Below are positions 7,960-19,922 of a stretch of 64,000 nucleotides of DNA, piece after piece. The DNA lies in contig JALFNK010000013.1 in assembly GCA_022782405.1 (NCBI GenBank), forward strand, positions 248,001 to 312,000, in the 5' to 3' direction. The DNA is from Alistipes sp. GTDB lineage: Bacteria; Bacteroidota; Bacteroidia; Bacteroidales; Rikenellaceae. The notes under the pieces are model-generated. The model made no database searches. It was not told where the DNA came from and saw only the letters and a list, made by a program, of their open reading frames with translations. The stretch's first letter is position 1. Every line of letters starts with the position of its first letter. The translations under genes were made by a program, and so were the position numbers.

Positions 7960-9109
7960 AGGATGGGTGTGGACTACGGTAAGCGATATATCAAAATCCA
8001 TTTTGTATGGTGTAAGTGAATCTGCAAAGCCAGCAGGTAAATATAAATTGTTGCGTATCACAGACATTCAAAATAATCAAGTAGATTGGGAAACAGTTCC
8101 ATTTACAGATTTTGATGATAATAAAGTATCTTCATATATTTTATGTAATGGAGATATTTTGTTTGCACGGACAGGGGCAACCGTCGGGAAATCATATCTA
8201 ATTAAAAATCTTACACAAAAGGCGATCTATGCTTCATACCTGATACGTGTGCAAACATTTAATCTAATTATTCCAGAGTATGTGAAATTATTTTTTGAGT
8301 CTGAGTATTATTGGGCACAAATTGAATTAAACTCGGTAGGCATAGGACAACCGAATGTAAATGGTACGATTCTTGGAAGTCTAAACATTCCATTACCTCC
8401 TTTGTCTGAGCAAAAAAGAATTGTTATAGAGATAGAGCGATGGCTTTCTTTGATTAATGCGATTGAAAATAATAAAGTGGATTTGCAAACAGCTATCAAG
8501 CAAACCAAAAGTAAAATTCTCGACCTCGCTATTCATGGCAAACTCGTACCACAAGACCCGAATGACGAGCCTGCATCGGAACTGCTCAAGCGCATCAATC
8601 TGAAAGCCAAAATCACTTGTGATAACGGGCATTATCCGCAGTTGCCAGCAGGATGGGCGATTTGCCGTTTGGAAGATATTGTAAAATATAAACAGCCACA
8701 AGCCTATATCGTAAGTTCAACAAATTATGATGATAGCTATACAACCCCTGTTCTTACCGCTGGCAAATCATTCATAATTGGGTATACTGACGATATGGAT
8801 GGCATTTATACGAAGTTACCCTGCATTATATTTGATGACTTTACCACAGATTCAAGACTTGTTGATTTTCCTTTCAAAGTAAAATCTTCAGCTATGAAAA
8901 TATTGCAAGTTGTTAAAGGTATAGAAATAGAATATGTGGCTATGTTTATGAGTATTACACGACTTATCAGCGACACCCATAAACGATATTGGATTTCAGA
9001 ATATTCCAAACTTTATATAGCAATACCACCAATAGAGGAACAAAGACGAATAATTAATACAACGAAATCTATGTTTGAAAAACTTGATGCAATAATGGAG
9101 AACTTATAA
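7916..9109 (+). pseudogene. Silent hsdS cassette A (both recognition domains, no start)
   Basis: An open frame of about 397 codons related to the expressed hsdS but lacking its first 60 or so residues and any start signal. It holds an alternative first target-recognition domain (to about 8490), the conserved central spacer (TKSKILDLAIHGKLVPQD, then ELLKRI), and an alternative second domain ending in LDAIMENL. PLPPLSEQKRIV and AIPPIEEQRRII are the typical ends of HsdS domains. It is oriented opposite to hsdS, so a single inversion through IR1 or the central repeat places its domains into the expressed gene. It is not expected to be translated by itself. Confidence 0.9.
8562..8647 (+). repeat. 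hsdS central repeat IR2 in cassette A
   Basis: 8562-8600 matches the expressed hsdS over 39 bases, and 8610-8632 matches 11164-11186 (reverse complement) over 23 bases. The tail TAACGGGCATTAT to 8647 matches cassette B (9569-9593, reverse complement) with one mismatch. All three copies share the core TAACGGGCAT. Confidence 0.8.
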
Positions 9110-9127
9110 GCTCTCCATTATTGCATC
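9086..9127. repeat. 42-base near-perfect palindrome between cassettes A and B
   Basis: Arms GATGCAATAATGGAGA (9086-9101) and TCTCCATTATTGCATC (9112-9127) flank CTTATAAG, itself palindromic. It contains the 3' ends of both silent cassettes, which converge here. It is either a recombination site, a bidirectional terminator, or the result of two cassettes encoding the same C-terminus meeting tail to tail. Confidence 0.85.
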
Positions 9128-9593
9128 AATGTATTTAAAGATTGTTTTAACAGCATCAACTATTTTCTTTTGCTCGTTATATGGTGGTATAGGAACTTGT
9201 ATTGCCCTGAAAAGTTTCTTATTCAAGTGTGGTATGGCGGAGCCTACTTTGTTTTCTCGTAATGCCTTTCGATGCAAGTTTATAACCAGTAACACATAAT
9301 CAGTAAGCATTTGTTTGTTAATGTATAATTGCTTAAAGGTGCTTCCTTGATAGCCATCAATCGGCGTTCTAAATACTTCGCCGGAGTTCTCGCCATCAAC
9401 TAAAATCAACAAACTATTGGCTGCTACATATCTGCCATTTGTCAACGTCTTAAAGTCACGCTCACCTCTCAGATATTTTACATCAAGATTTGGCAGCTCT
9501 TTCCCGTTTATCTTTTCTCCATCAATAAGAGAACAAACAGTTTGCATTGGAGCAACCATCCAGTTTTTTGGCAACTGCGTATAATGCCCGTTA
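9104..9593 (-). pseudogene. Silent hsdS cassette B (second recognition domain only)
   Basis: A half cassette encoding NGHYTQLPKNW followed by one target-recognition domain and ending IPPYNEQKKIVDAVK...IDAIMESL. It has no start codon of its own and no first domain. Its 5' edge (9569-9593) carries the central IR2 repeat. It lies in the same orientation as the expressed hsdS, so it can reach the expression site only after another inversion or by gene conversion. It gives the locus a third choice for domain 2. Confidence 0.85.
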
Positions 9594-9674
9594 GGTGATA
9601 AATACTGCTAAATTTTAAGACATTAAGTAATTGTTTATTAAGTATTTACAAAGAGGTAACCTTTTTAGGTTGCG

Positions 9675-9732
9675 AAATAGCACCTTTCAGTAGACAAAAG
9701 GTGGCCTTTTAAGAAGTAAAATAGCACCTTTC
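9675..9732 (+). repeat. Direct repeat upstream of the hsdS recombinase
   Basis: AAATAGCACCTTTC occurs at 9675-9688 and 9719-9732, with an inverted relative (AAAAGGTGGCC) between them at 9697-9706. The 212 bases between cassette B and the recombinase hold nothing else recognisable. The repeats may bind a regulator or the recombinase itself. Confidence 0.6.
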
Positions 9733-9805
9733 GCACGTTTGGTTGAATATTATCACTTGCACAATGCGGTATATTGTTATCGTATTCATCAAAAAATAAA
9801 ATGAT

Positions 9806-10609
9806 ATGATAACAAAATTCAAAGACCACCTTGTCAAAACGAACTTGGCAAAGAACACTGTGACATCGTATGTGTGGACGGTGAATTATTTTCTCAGTCA
9901 TTATGGGGAAGTGAACAAGAAAAACCTGCTAGCATACAAAGGTTATTTGGTGGAGAACTTCAAACCGCAGACGGTAAATCTCCGTTTGCAGGGAATCAAC
10001 AAGTATTTGGAGTTTACCAAACACGACAGACTGAAAGTAAAGTTTGTCAAAGTACAACAAAAGAATTTCTTGGAGAATGTCATCAGCGATGCTGACTATA
10101 AGTTTCTGAAAGCGCAGTTGAAGGCTGACGGCTATGAAGACTGGTATTTCGTGGTATGGTTTATGGCGGCGACAGGCGCACGGGTAAGCGAGTTGTTGCA
10201 CATAAAGGTTGAACACGTGAAAGTTGGTTATCTCGACCTTTACAGCAAAGGAGGCAAGGTGCGCCGTTTGTACATCCCAAAAAACTTGCGGAACGAGGCT
10301 TTGCTTTGGTTGAAAAAGAAAGGCGTTACGAGCGGTTATCTCTTTCTCAACCGTTTCGGGCAACGCATTACAACACGTGGCATAGCCCAACAATTAAAGC
10401 ATTTTGCCGATAAATATGGGCTGAATCGTGATGTTGTTTACCCGCATTCCTTCCGCCATCGCTTTGCTAAAAACTTCCTTGACCGTTTCAATGACCTTGC
10501 CTTATTAGCCGACCTTATGGGGCATGAAAGCATAGAAACCACTCGCATCTATCTGCGTCGTACTGCCAGCGAACAGCAGAAGATAGTTGACAAAGTTGTA
10601 AATTGGTAA
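9806..10609 (+). CDS. Tyrosine recombinase for hsdS inversion
   Basis: A 267-residue XerD-like recombinase lying inside the hsdS cassette array. Core-binding domain about residues 1-85; catalytic residues R126 (ATGARVSEL), K148 or K151, H214 and R217 (PHSFRHRF), H240 (MGHESIETT) and nucleophile Y249. Recombinases of this size placed between hsdS and silent hsdS copies invert the repeats and shuffle recognition domains in Bacteroides and Streptococcus; that role is inferred here from position. It differs from the element integrase at 407-1663, which has an arm-binding domain. The gene ends in a hairpin shared with the 3' end of hsdS. Confidence 0.92.
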   Translation: MITKFKDHLVKTNLAKNTVTSYVWTVNYFLSHYGEVNKKNLLAYKGYLVENFKPQTVNLRLQGINKYLEFTKHDRLKVKFVKVQQKNFLENVISDADYKFLKAQLKADGYEDWYFVVWFMAATGARVSELLHIKVEHVKVGYLDLYSKGGKVRRLYIPKNLRNEALLWLKKKGVTSGYLFLNRFGQRITTRGIAQQLKHFADKYGLNRDVVYPHSFRHRFAKNFLDRFNDLALLADLMGHESIETTRIYLRRTASEQQKIVDKVVNW

Positions 10610-10617
10610 AAACGTAG

Positions 10618-10655
10618 CCTTAGAAGCGCGTTTAATCACGCTTCTAAGGATTTTT
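10618..10655 (+). terminator. Terminator after hsdS recombinase
   Basis: An 11-bp stem (CCTTAGAAGCG with CGCTTCTAAGG) is followed by ATTTTTG. It overlaps the last codons of the convergent hsdS gene. Confidence 0.7.
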
Positions 10656-12048
10656 GAATGTTGTCGAGAATAGAAAATAGTTCTTCTATTTTTGCAACAA
10701 TGCGTTGTTGCTCAGCAAGGGGAGGTAGAGGAAACAACCAATTATCAATATCTCCTTTATTAATGGATGGAGAATTATCCCCTTTCATAAATTGATTTAA
10801 TCCATTTACCACATAATCAGAAATCATTAAATAATAACAGAACTCAGAATGAAGCATATCCAATGGACTACAGACATAAAATCCTGTTGATGCTATACAA
10901 CTATTAATATTAACTTTAGCAATATTTCGCAAATATGGACGAACCATTGAGAAAACTATATCTCCTTTTTGAGTGTAACGACTTGCTCTACTTGGAGCAT
11001 TGATGCTTTTTATAATTTTAATTCCTTTAATTGTTTGTCTGACATTATCAATAGAATCAATGTCAATATACTGAAAAGTTTCTCCTTTGGGCTTTGTAGA
11101 TTTCATCGGAGAGAAAATATATTTCCCTTTTGCCCAGCACCAACTTTGAGGAAACTTCTTACTATGCCCGTTATCACAAGTGATTTCGGCCTTAGGATTG
11201 ATGCGCTTGAGCAGTTCCGATGCAGGCTCGTCATGAGGGTCTTGCGGCACGAGCTTGCCGTGAATAGCGAGGTCGAGGATTTTACTTTTGGTGTGCTTGA
11301 TAATAGTTTGTAAGTCTGATTGGCTTTGCTCGATTTGTTCTATTAAGGCGAACCAACGTTCTATCTCTGTTACTATCCTTTCTTGTTCTGCGAATGGCGG
11401 TAGTGGAATAGCGGTATTGACAATTATTTCTTTTGAAATGTTTGGTTGTGCTCCACCGCCACCTTTTGCTATAAACACATCTCTATGAGATAAAAGAAAA
11501 TAAAACAAGTAGTATTGAGTTATTGCAAAATATTCAACACATGCGCAACATGCTTGGTTTGTTGTTGCAGGAAATGTAAGAATTCCCAATTTACCTATTG
11601 TTGCTCCATACATAGCGATAAGGACACTTCCTGTAGGATTTATTTTAGCTGAAGAATTTGCAACAGCTTCTTCCGTAATACTTTCTGGGATATTTGTAAT
11701 TAGTCCATCATTCAAATCACCTGTTTTAAGCCAAGGTATATTTCCACCATAGTAAGATTTATTGGAACGGCTTGGTGTTCCTCCAGCTTGCCAAACGCCA
11801 ATATATCCTAATGTTGTCCATACCCAATTATCAGGCACTTCAAACGGCACATTCCCATAATGGGGCGTATCGGAAGACTTTGCTGACTTCTTTGCTCGTT
11901 TAATCCTTCCTTCCTTTATAAGCCGTTCTTTTTCTGCCTTTATTCTTTCAAGCAGGACAGAGGCAGGTTCGTCATTAGGGTCTTGCGGCACGAGTTTACC
12001 GTGTATGGCAAGGTCAAGTATATTTTGGCGGAGTTTCTTTGTGTCCAT
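10636..12048 (-). CDS. hsdS: Type I restriction specificity subunit HsdS (expressed copy)
   Basis: Full 470-residue HsdS that sets the DNA target for the methylase and restriction complex. The N-terminus (TKKLRQNILDLAIHGKLVPQD) is the conserved helix, domain 1 runs about residues 70-245, a central conserved region repeats the N-terminal motif (HTKSKILDLAIHGKLVPQD), and domain 2 runs about 300-450. PLPPFAEQERIV and PLPPLAEQQRIV end the two domains. It is the last gene of the operon, 2 bases after the DUF1016 gene. Both variable domains are bounded by repeats shared with silent cassettes at 7915-9593, so the present domain pair is one of several possible states. Confidence 0.95.
   Translation of the reverse strand: MDTKKLRQNILDLAIHGKLVPQDPNDEPASVLLERIKAEKERLIKEGRIKRAKKSAKSSDTPHYGNVPFEVPDNWVWTTLGYIGVWQAGGTPSRSNKSYYGGNIPWLKTGDLNDGLITNIPESITEEAVANSSAKINPTGSVLIAMYGATIGKLGILTFPATTNQACCACVEYFAITQYYLFYFLLSHRDVFIAKGGGGAQPNISKEIIVNTAIPLPPFAEQERIVTEIERWFALIEQIEQSQSDLQTIIKHTKSKILDLAIHGKLVPQDPHDEPASELLKRINPKAEITCDNGHSKKFPQSWCWAKGKYIFSPMKSTKPKGETFQYIDIDSIDNVRQTIKGIKIIKSINAPSRASRYTQKGDIVFSMVRPYLRNIAKVNINSCIASTGFYVCSPLDMLHSEFCYYLMISDYVVNGLNQFMKGDNSPSINKGDIDNWLFPLPPLAEQQRIVAKIEELFSILDNIQKSLEA
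11164..11186 (-). repeat. hsdS central repeat IR2, expressed copy
   Basis: These 23 bases are the reverse complement of 8610-8632 in cassette A and share TAACGGGCAT with cassette B. The site lies at the start of recognition domain 2. Imperfect similarity continues upstream to about 11300. Confidence 0.8.
11831..11875 (-). repeat. hsdS inverted repeat IR1, expressed copy
   Basis: Exact 45-base inverse of 7915-7959, about 3.9 kb away. It lies just before recognition domain 1. Confidence 0.9.
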
Positions 12049-12050
12049 AA

Positions 12051-13106
12051 TTATTCGTTGTTAGAGTTTTCCAACATCTTATCCTCTTTGAAAGCCTTAA
12101 TCTCACTCTCGATTACTTGTTTAAGTTCTTCTTTGGGGATAATAAGTTGATAATCGGCAACGCCGATGGGCTTGCCCATATCTTCGAGAGCCATTTCAAC
12201 CTCAACGTGGTCTTTCTCTGCACAGAGTATTATTCCGATTGAACGGTTTTCTCCTTTGAAGCGTTCAAGGCGGTCGAGCAAGGAGAGGTAATAGTTCATC
12301 TTTCCGGCATATTCCGGCTTAAATTCACCAATTTTCAAGTCGATGGCAACAAGGGAGCGCAGCCCTCTGTGGAACAGCAACAAATCTACACGACTCGTCT
12401 TACCGTTATATTCCAACTCATATTGATTGCCTATAAACGTAAAGCCCTTGCCGAGTTCAAGCAAAAAGAGCTTTACCTTATCAACCAACCTGCGCTCAAG
12501 TTCCAATTCCAGTATCGGGGAAGTAACGCCAAGAAATCCTAAATTATAGCTGCTGCGGAACACTTCATTGGCATACAAGGCTTGTGGGGCGGGTAGCGTC
12601 TTACTGAAATTATTGTCGCTTTCAGTCCTAAACTCCTTATGCTCGTGCAATTTCATTTTCAAGGCACTTGTCAGCAAATCGCGGTTCCAACCTTTCTTTA
12701 CAGCTTCTTCAGCATAAAAGAGTGTGTCGGCATCGTTCAAGTTCTTGTTAAGCAACAGCAGATTGTGCCCCCACGGCAAAACTGCTACGGCCTGTAGCAG
12801 TTTTGGGTCGCTGTCAGCATATCGTTGATAAAACTTCTTCATGTTCCACATTTGTCGTGTGGAAAGCCCCATGCTTGGGTATTGAGCTTTCAAATCTACA
12901 GACAGACGCTTGACAACACCGCTGCCATGCGTACTTTCTATTTTTCTTTCATACAGCAGCTTGCCGATTTTCCAATAGGCGGATGTAACATTGCCGTTAA
13001 CCTGTTTGGCTACCCGTTGCCGCGTGTCATTGATTACTGCAACAGCCTGTTGCAGTAATTCCTGATATTCACTTTCAGACAATCCCTGTCTTGTGATTTC
13101 GTCCAT
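12051..13106 (-). CDS. DUF1016/YhcG-type PD-(D/E)XK nuclease-domain protein
   Basis: A 351-residue protein of the DUF1016 family. The N-terminal half is a helical domain (DUF1016_N, about residues 10-150), with SAYWKIGKLLYE and LSTRQMWNMKKFYQ as markers. The C-terminal half has a PD-(D/E)XK-like core: YNGKTSRVDLLLFHRGLRSLVAIDLKIG. It is encoded between hsdM and hsdS with 1-2 base gaps. Members are often inserted into type I restriction operons and are suspected of a second nuclease or anti-phage role; the function is not settled. Here it should be made in fixed ratio with the restriction complex. Confidence 0.88.
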   Translation of the reverse strand: MDEITRQGLSESEYQELLQQAVAVINDTRQRVAKQVNGNVTSAYWKIGKLLYERKIESTHGSGVVKRLSVDLKAQYPSMGLSTRQMWNMKKFYQRYADSDPKLLQAVAVLPWGHNLLLLNKNLNDADTLFYAEEAVKKGWNRDLLTSALKMKLHEHKEFRTESDNNFSKTLPAPQALYANEVFRSSYNLGFLGVTSPILELELERRLVDKVKLFLLELGKGFTFIGNQYELEYNGKTSRVDLLLFHRGLRSLVAIDLKIGEFKPEYAGKMNYYLSLLDRLERFKGENRSIGIILCAEKDHVEVEMALEDMGKPIGVADYQLIIPKEELKQVIESEIKAFKEDKMLENSNNE

Positions 13107-13107
13107 A

Positions 13108-17267
<4,160 letters not shown>

Positions 17268-17328
17268 ATTTTTGCATTATCGGAAGTTACTCCATAAAAA
17301 GCAACACTCAATATACGTTCACTAAATA

Positions 17329-17535
17329 TCATTGCCGTTCATCTTTGTCGGTTATTAAATCCTTCAAATCTACTTGAAGAATCTCTGCTATCTGTTGTAA
17401 TGTCTCCAAATTGGGCTGAATTCTGTTACAAGCATAAGCGTTGACCATGCTGAAACTTTTATCAAGTTTCTTAGCCAACCATGTTTGAGAGATACCTTTT
17501 TCCGACAAAACAGCCTTTATTCTATTTAGTTTCAT
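17329..17535 (-). CDS. XRE-family HTH regulator at head of the RM operon
   Basis: A 68-residue protein made almost only of a Cro/C1-type helix-turn-helix: GISQTWLAKKLDKSFSMVNAY as helices 2-3 and LETLQQIAEILQVDLKDLI as the end of the domain. Size and layout match small controller proteins of restriction operons. It starts at ATG 17535; a TTG 12 bases upstream is less likely. It reads away from the TIR operon, and a perfect inverted repeat lies between the two genes over both promoters. It is therefore a good candidate to repress its own operon and the TIR genes. Confidence 0.85.
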   Translation of the reverse strand: MKLNRIKAVLSEKGISQTWLAKKLDKSFSMVNAYACNRIQPNLETLQQIAEILQVDLKDLITDKDERQ

Positions 17536-17557
17536 TTTTAGATGCAATTTTATTTTG

Positions 17558-17579
17558 CAAATATAGTGAATTATATTTG
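17558..17579. promoter_or_regulatory. Candidate operator and minus-strand promoter between RM and TIR operons
   Basis: Perfect 8-bp inverted arms CAAATATA (17558-17565) and TATATTTG (17572-17579) with a 6-base spacer. The left arm read on the minus strand is TATATTTG, a full TAnnTTTG -7 box for the XRE/hsd operon. The right arm ends in the TTTG -33 element of the TIR promoter. Confidence 0.7.
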
Positions 17580-17607
17580 ATAGATAGAATTGTTTTTGGT
17601 ATTTTTG
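17576..17607 (+). promoter_or_regulatory. Promoter of the TIR operon
   Basis: TTTG (17576-17579), 20 bases, then TATTTTTG (17600-17607), a full match to the Bacteroidetes TAnnTTTG promoter. Transcription would start about 17614, giving a leader of only about 12 bases before ATG 17626. Confidence 0.75.
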
Positions 17608-17625
17608 CGCTTAAAACATAAGCAT

Positions 17626-18225
17626 ATGGGGCATAAGTGTTATATATCTTTCAAGACGGAAGATTGTTGGTATAAAGAAGAAATACAAAAATGGAGTGAC
17701 AATGACAAAGTTGATATGATTGACAAGTCGTTAAACACTCCCATTGACTCTGAGGATGAAGACTATATTATGCGAAAAATCAGAGAAGATTATTTGTCTG
17801 ATTCAACAGTTACAATCTTTCTGATTGGGCAGCACAGTGCTGAAGTCTTAGGGTGGGAAGAACAGCGATTTATAAAGAGGGAGCTACAGGCGTCATTGTA
17901 TGATGGAAAAGGAAACACTCGGAATGGAATTTTAGGAGTTGTTTTACCTTCAATGTATGATTCCATCTATAAAGGACAATATGTCTGCCAAACCTGTGGC
18001 AAAACACACAATCATGTAGCTCTTAATGATATGACTGTTGTCAAAGAATTCTGGAAAAATTACTACCTAAATAATCATGGGAAATGTGCCTATGACAAAG
18101 AAGATAGATTTTGTGTATTAGTTAAGTGGGATGATTTTAAAAGGAATCCTAATTTCTATATTGAGGAAGCATTTAATAAACGTACTCAGCCTATAGCTGA
18201 TGATGTTATCGTTAGACCTAAATAA
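17626..18225 (+). CDS. ThsB-like TIR-domain protein (DUF1863) with added Cys/His segment
   Basis: A 199-residue protein whose first 115 residues resemble the DUF1863/MTH538 TIR-like fold of Thoeris ThsB: KCYISFKTED as the first strand, TVTIFLIGQHSAE as a central strand, WEEQRFIKRELQASL with a candidate catalytic glutamate (E87), and NGILGVVLPSMYD. ThsB proteins make cyclic ADP-ribose-type signals on infection; that is known for the family, inferred here. Residues 118-160 add CQTCGKTHNH and further Cys residues, a possible zinc site not typical of ThsB. ATG 17626 is chosen because it follows the promoter and starts the first strand. First of three tightly packed genes. Confidence 0.75.
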   Translation: MGHKCYISFKTEDCWYKEEIQKWSDNDKVDMIDKSLNTPIDSEDEDYIMRKIREDYLSDSTVTIFLIGQHSAEVLGWEEQRFIKRELQASLYDGKGNTRNGILGVVLPSMYDSIYKGQYVCQTCGKTHNHVALNDMTVVKEFWKNYYLNNHGKCAYDKEDRFCVLVKWDDFKRNPNFYIEEAFNKRTQPIADDVIVRPK

Positions 18226-18232
18226 TAAACGT

Positions 18233-19435
18233 ATGGATAATAACATTTGCTTTATAATAATGGGGTTTGGAAAGAAAAAAGATCCAGACACCAACCGCAC
18301 GATTGATTTGGATACAACATATAAGAAAATAATCCGCCCTGCTGTAGAGTCATCTGGCTGTAAATGTATACGCGCTGATGAAATAGTAGAATCAGGATTA
18401 ATCGACAGAAGTATGTATGCATTGTTATATTATGCAGACATCGTTATCGCTGATATATCAACTTTTAATCCTAATGCTATTTATGAATTGGGAGTACGAC
18501 ATGCATTGCGTCCATATTCTACAATAATAATAAAAGAAGATGAAGGGAAAATACCTTTTGATATCGGACATGACAGAATAATTAGTTATAAACATCTTGG
18601 AAATGAAATTTCTGACTTAGAGGCAAAAAAAAGTATTTCCCAGCTTCATTCTTTAATTCAGAATATAATAAAAGAACCAAAGACTGATAGTCCACTTTAT
18701 TCATATATTCATCAGATTAAAAAGCCTGAAATCTCAGAAGATGAAATTTCAAGTATAATAGGTGAACTGAAAAGTAATGAAGATTCTATTTATGCATTGA
18801 CAGAGGCAGCGAAAGAAAAAATGCAAAATGGAGAATTTATTGAGGCAGAAAAATTGTGGAGTAAATTATGTTCTAAAGCTGAAAATGAAAAATATTATAT
18901 TCAACAGCAAGCTTTGTGTCGATACAAAAGTGAAAAGCCATCTCCACAAAGAGCATTGACTGACGCCTTACAAATAATAACGAAAATTGAAGGTCAAACA
19001 GATACTGAAACTCTTGGTATTTTGGGGGCTATATACAAAAGATTGTGGAATATAACGTCAGATAGAAGCTATCTTGATTCCGCTATAGATGCATACAAAA
19101 GAGGTTGGTTCCAGTATAAAGATTTTTATACTGGTGAGAATTATGCAACTTGTATGTACATAAAATCAAAGATAGAAACATCTGCTGAGATGAAAACACA
19201 TTCTATTGTCGAGGCTCAGCTCACATATAAAGAAATTATAAATATAATATTAGAAACTCTTAAAGAACAAGAGCCTGAAGAATTATTGTGGAAATATGCT
19301 TCATTATCTAATGCTTATCTAGCATTAAAGGAATATGCAGAAGCAGAAAAGTATGAAAAACTATTCAACGAACAACAACCGCAAAGATGGCAAAAAGATA
19401 CGTTTGAAGAAACTAAATTGATAATACAATCGTAA
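18233..19435 (+). CDS. DUF4071/ASK-like TIR-fold domain plus TPR protein
   Basis: A 400-residue protein. Residues 1-130 match the nucleotide-binding-like domain of DUF4071 (MAP3K/ASK TRAFs-binding) and deoxyribosyltransferase-like proteins: CFIIMGFGKKKD, IIRPAVESSGCKCIRADEI, ADIVIADIS (D74) and NAIYELGVRHALRP (E85), then DRIISYK. Residues about 175-390 are helical repeats of TPR type (EAAKEKMQNGEFIEAEKLW, SNAYLALKEYAEAEKYE). Such proteins occur in bacterial conflict systems and resemble the regulatory part of animal ASK kinases. It lies 7 bases after the first TIR gene and 2 bases before the third. It may be a sensor, scaffold or effector for a TIR-made signal; the function is not known. Confidence 0.7.
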   Translation: MDNNICFIIMGFGKKKDPDTNRTIDLDTTYKKIIRPAVESSGCKCIRADEIVESGLIDRSMYALLYYADIVIADISTFNPNAIYELGVRHALRPYSTIIIKEDEGKIPFDIGHDRIISYKHLGNEISDLEAKKSISQLHSLIQNIIKEPKTDSPLYSYIHQIKKPEISEDEISSIIGELKSNEDSIYALTEAAKEKMQNGEFIEAEKLWSKLCSKAENEKYYIQQQALCRYKSEKPSPQRALTDALQIITKIEGQTDTETLGILGAIYKRLWNITSDRSYLDSAIDAYKRGWFQYKDFYTGENYATCMYIKSKIETSAEMKTHSIVEAQLTYKEIINIILETLKEQEPEELLWKYASLSNAYLALKEYAEAEKYEKLFNEQQPQRWQKDTFEETKLIIQS

Positions 19436-19437
19436 AT

Positions 19438-19851
19438 ATGTCTAAATTATATAAAATTTTCATTAGTCATTCATGGGCACATGTAAATGACCTGAAATCA
19501 TTAAAGAATCTCTTGGAAGCAAGAGGGTATTTTAATGTTGAGTTTACAGAATTTCCTCCAACAGATTATATAAATTCAACAAATACATATTATGTAAGAC
19601 AGAGAATTGCAGAAAGAATATCAGCATCAAATATTGTTATTGGTATTGCTGGAATATATGCCTCATATAGCGACTGGATGAGATGGGAGCTTGATAAAGC
19701 AATTGAGAAAGGAATACCTGTTATAGGCGTAATTCCAAGAGGGCATGAACGGATTTCTGCTACCATTAGTGACAGAGCAGATGAAATTGTTCGTTGGAAC
19801 ACGGAAAGTATTGTTGCTGCAATACGAAAGCATGCAAAGGTAATCGGATAA
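19438..19851 (+). CDS. Second ThsB-like TIR-domain protein
   Basis: A compact 137-residue single-domain protein. The first strand KIFISHSWAH, the strand NIVIGIAGIYA, and DWMRWELDKAIEKGIPVIGVIP closely follow the layout of Thoeris ThsB, with E84 as the candidate catalytic glutamate. It is unlike the first TIR protein (little shared sequence beyond the fold) and lacks the Cys/His extension. It ends the operon and is followed by a terminator. A two-ThsB arrangement fits the idea that each senses a different trigger, as in Thoeris loci with several ThsB genes, but no ThsA (SIR2 or SLOG) gene is present. Confidence 0.78.
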   Translation: MSKLYKIFISHSWAHVNDLKSLKNLLEARGYFNVEFTEFPPTDYINSTNTYYVRQRIAERISASNIVIGIAGIYASYSDWMRWELDKAIEKGIPVIGVIPRGHERISATISDRADEIVRWNTESIVAAIRKHAKVIG

Positions 19852-19879
19852 TTATTTCTTTCGTTTTAGTTCGAAATAC

Positions 19880-19922
19880 ATGAAAGCTCTATCGTATTTG
19901 ATATTATAGAGCTTTCATTTTG
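19880..19922 (+). terminator. Terminator after the TIR operon
   Basis: A 13-bp perfect stem, ATGAAAGCTCTAT (19880-19892) with ATAGAGCTTTCAT (19906-19918), followed by TTTTG. It lies 28 bases past the last TIR gene. Confidence 0.8.

Noticed and set aside
7940..9109. Reading cassette A as an independent second specificity gene
   Set aside because: It lacks the N-terminal helix and any start signal, and its edge is the exact inverted repeat of the expressed gene.
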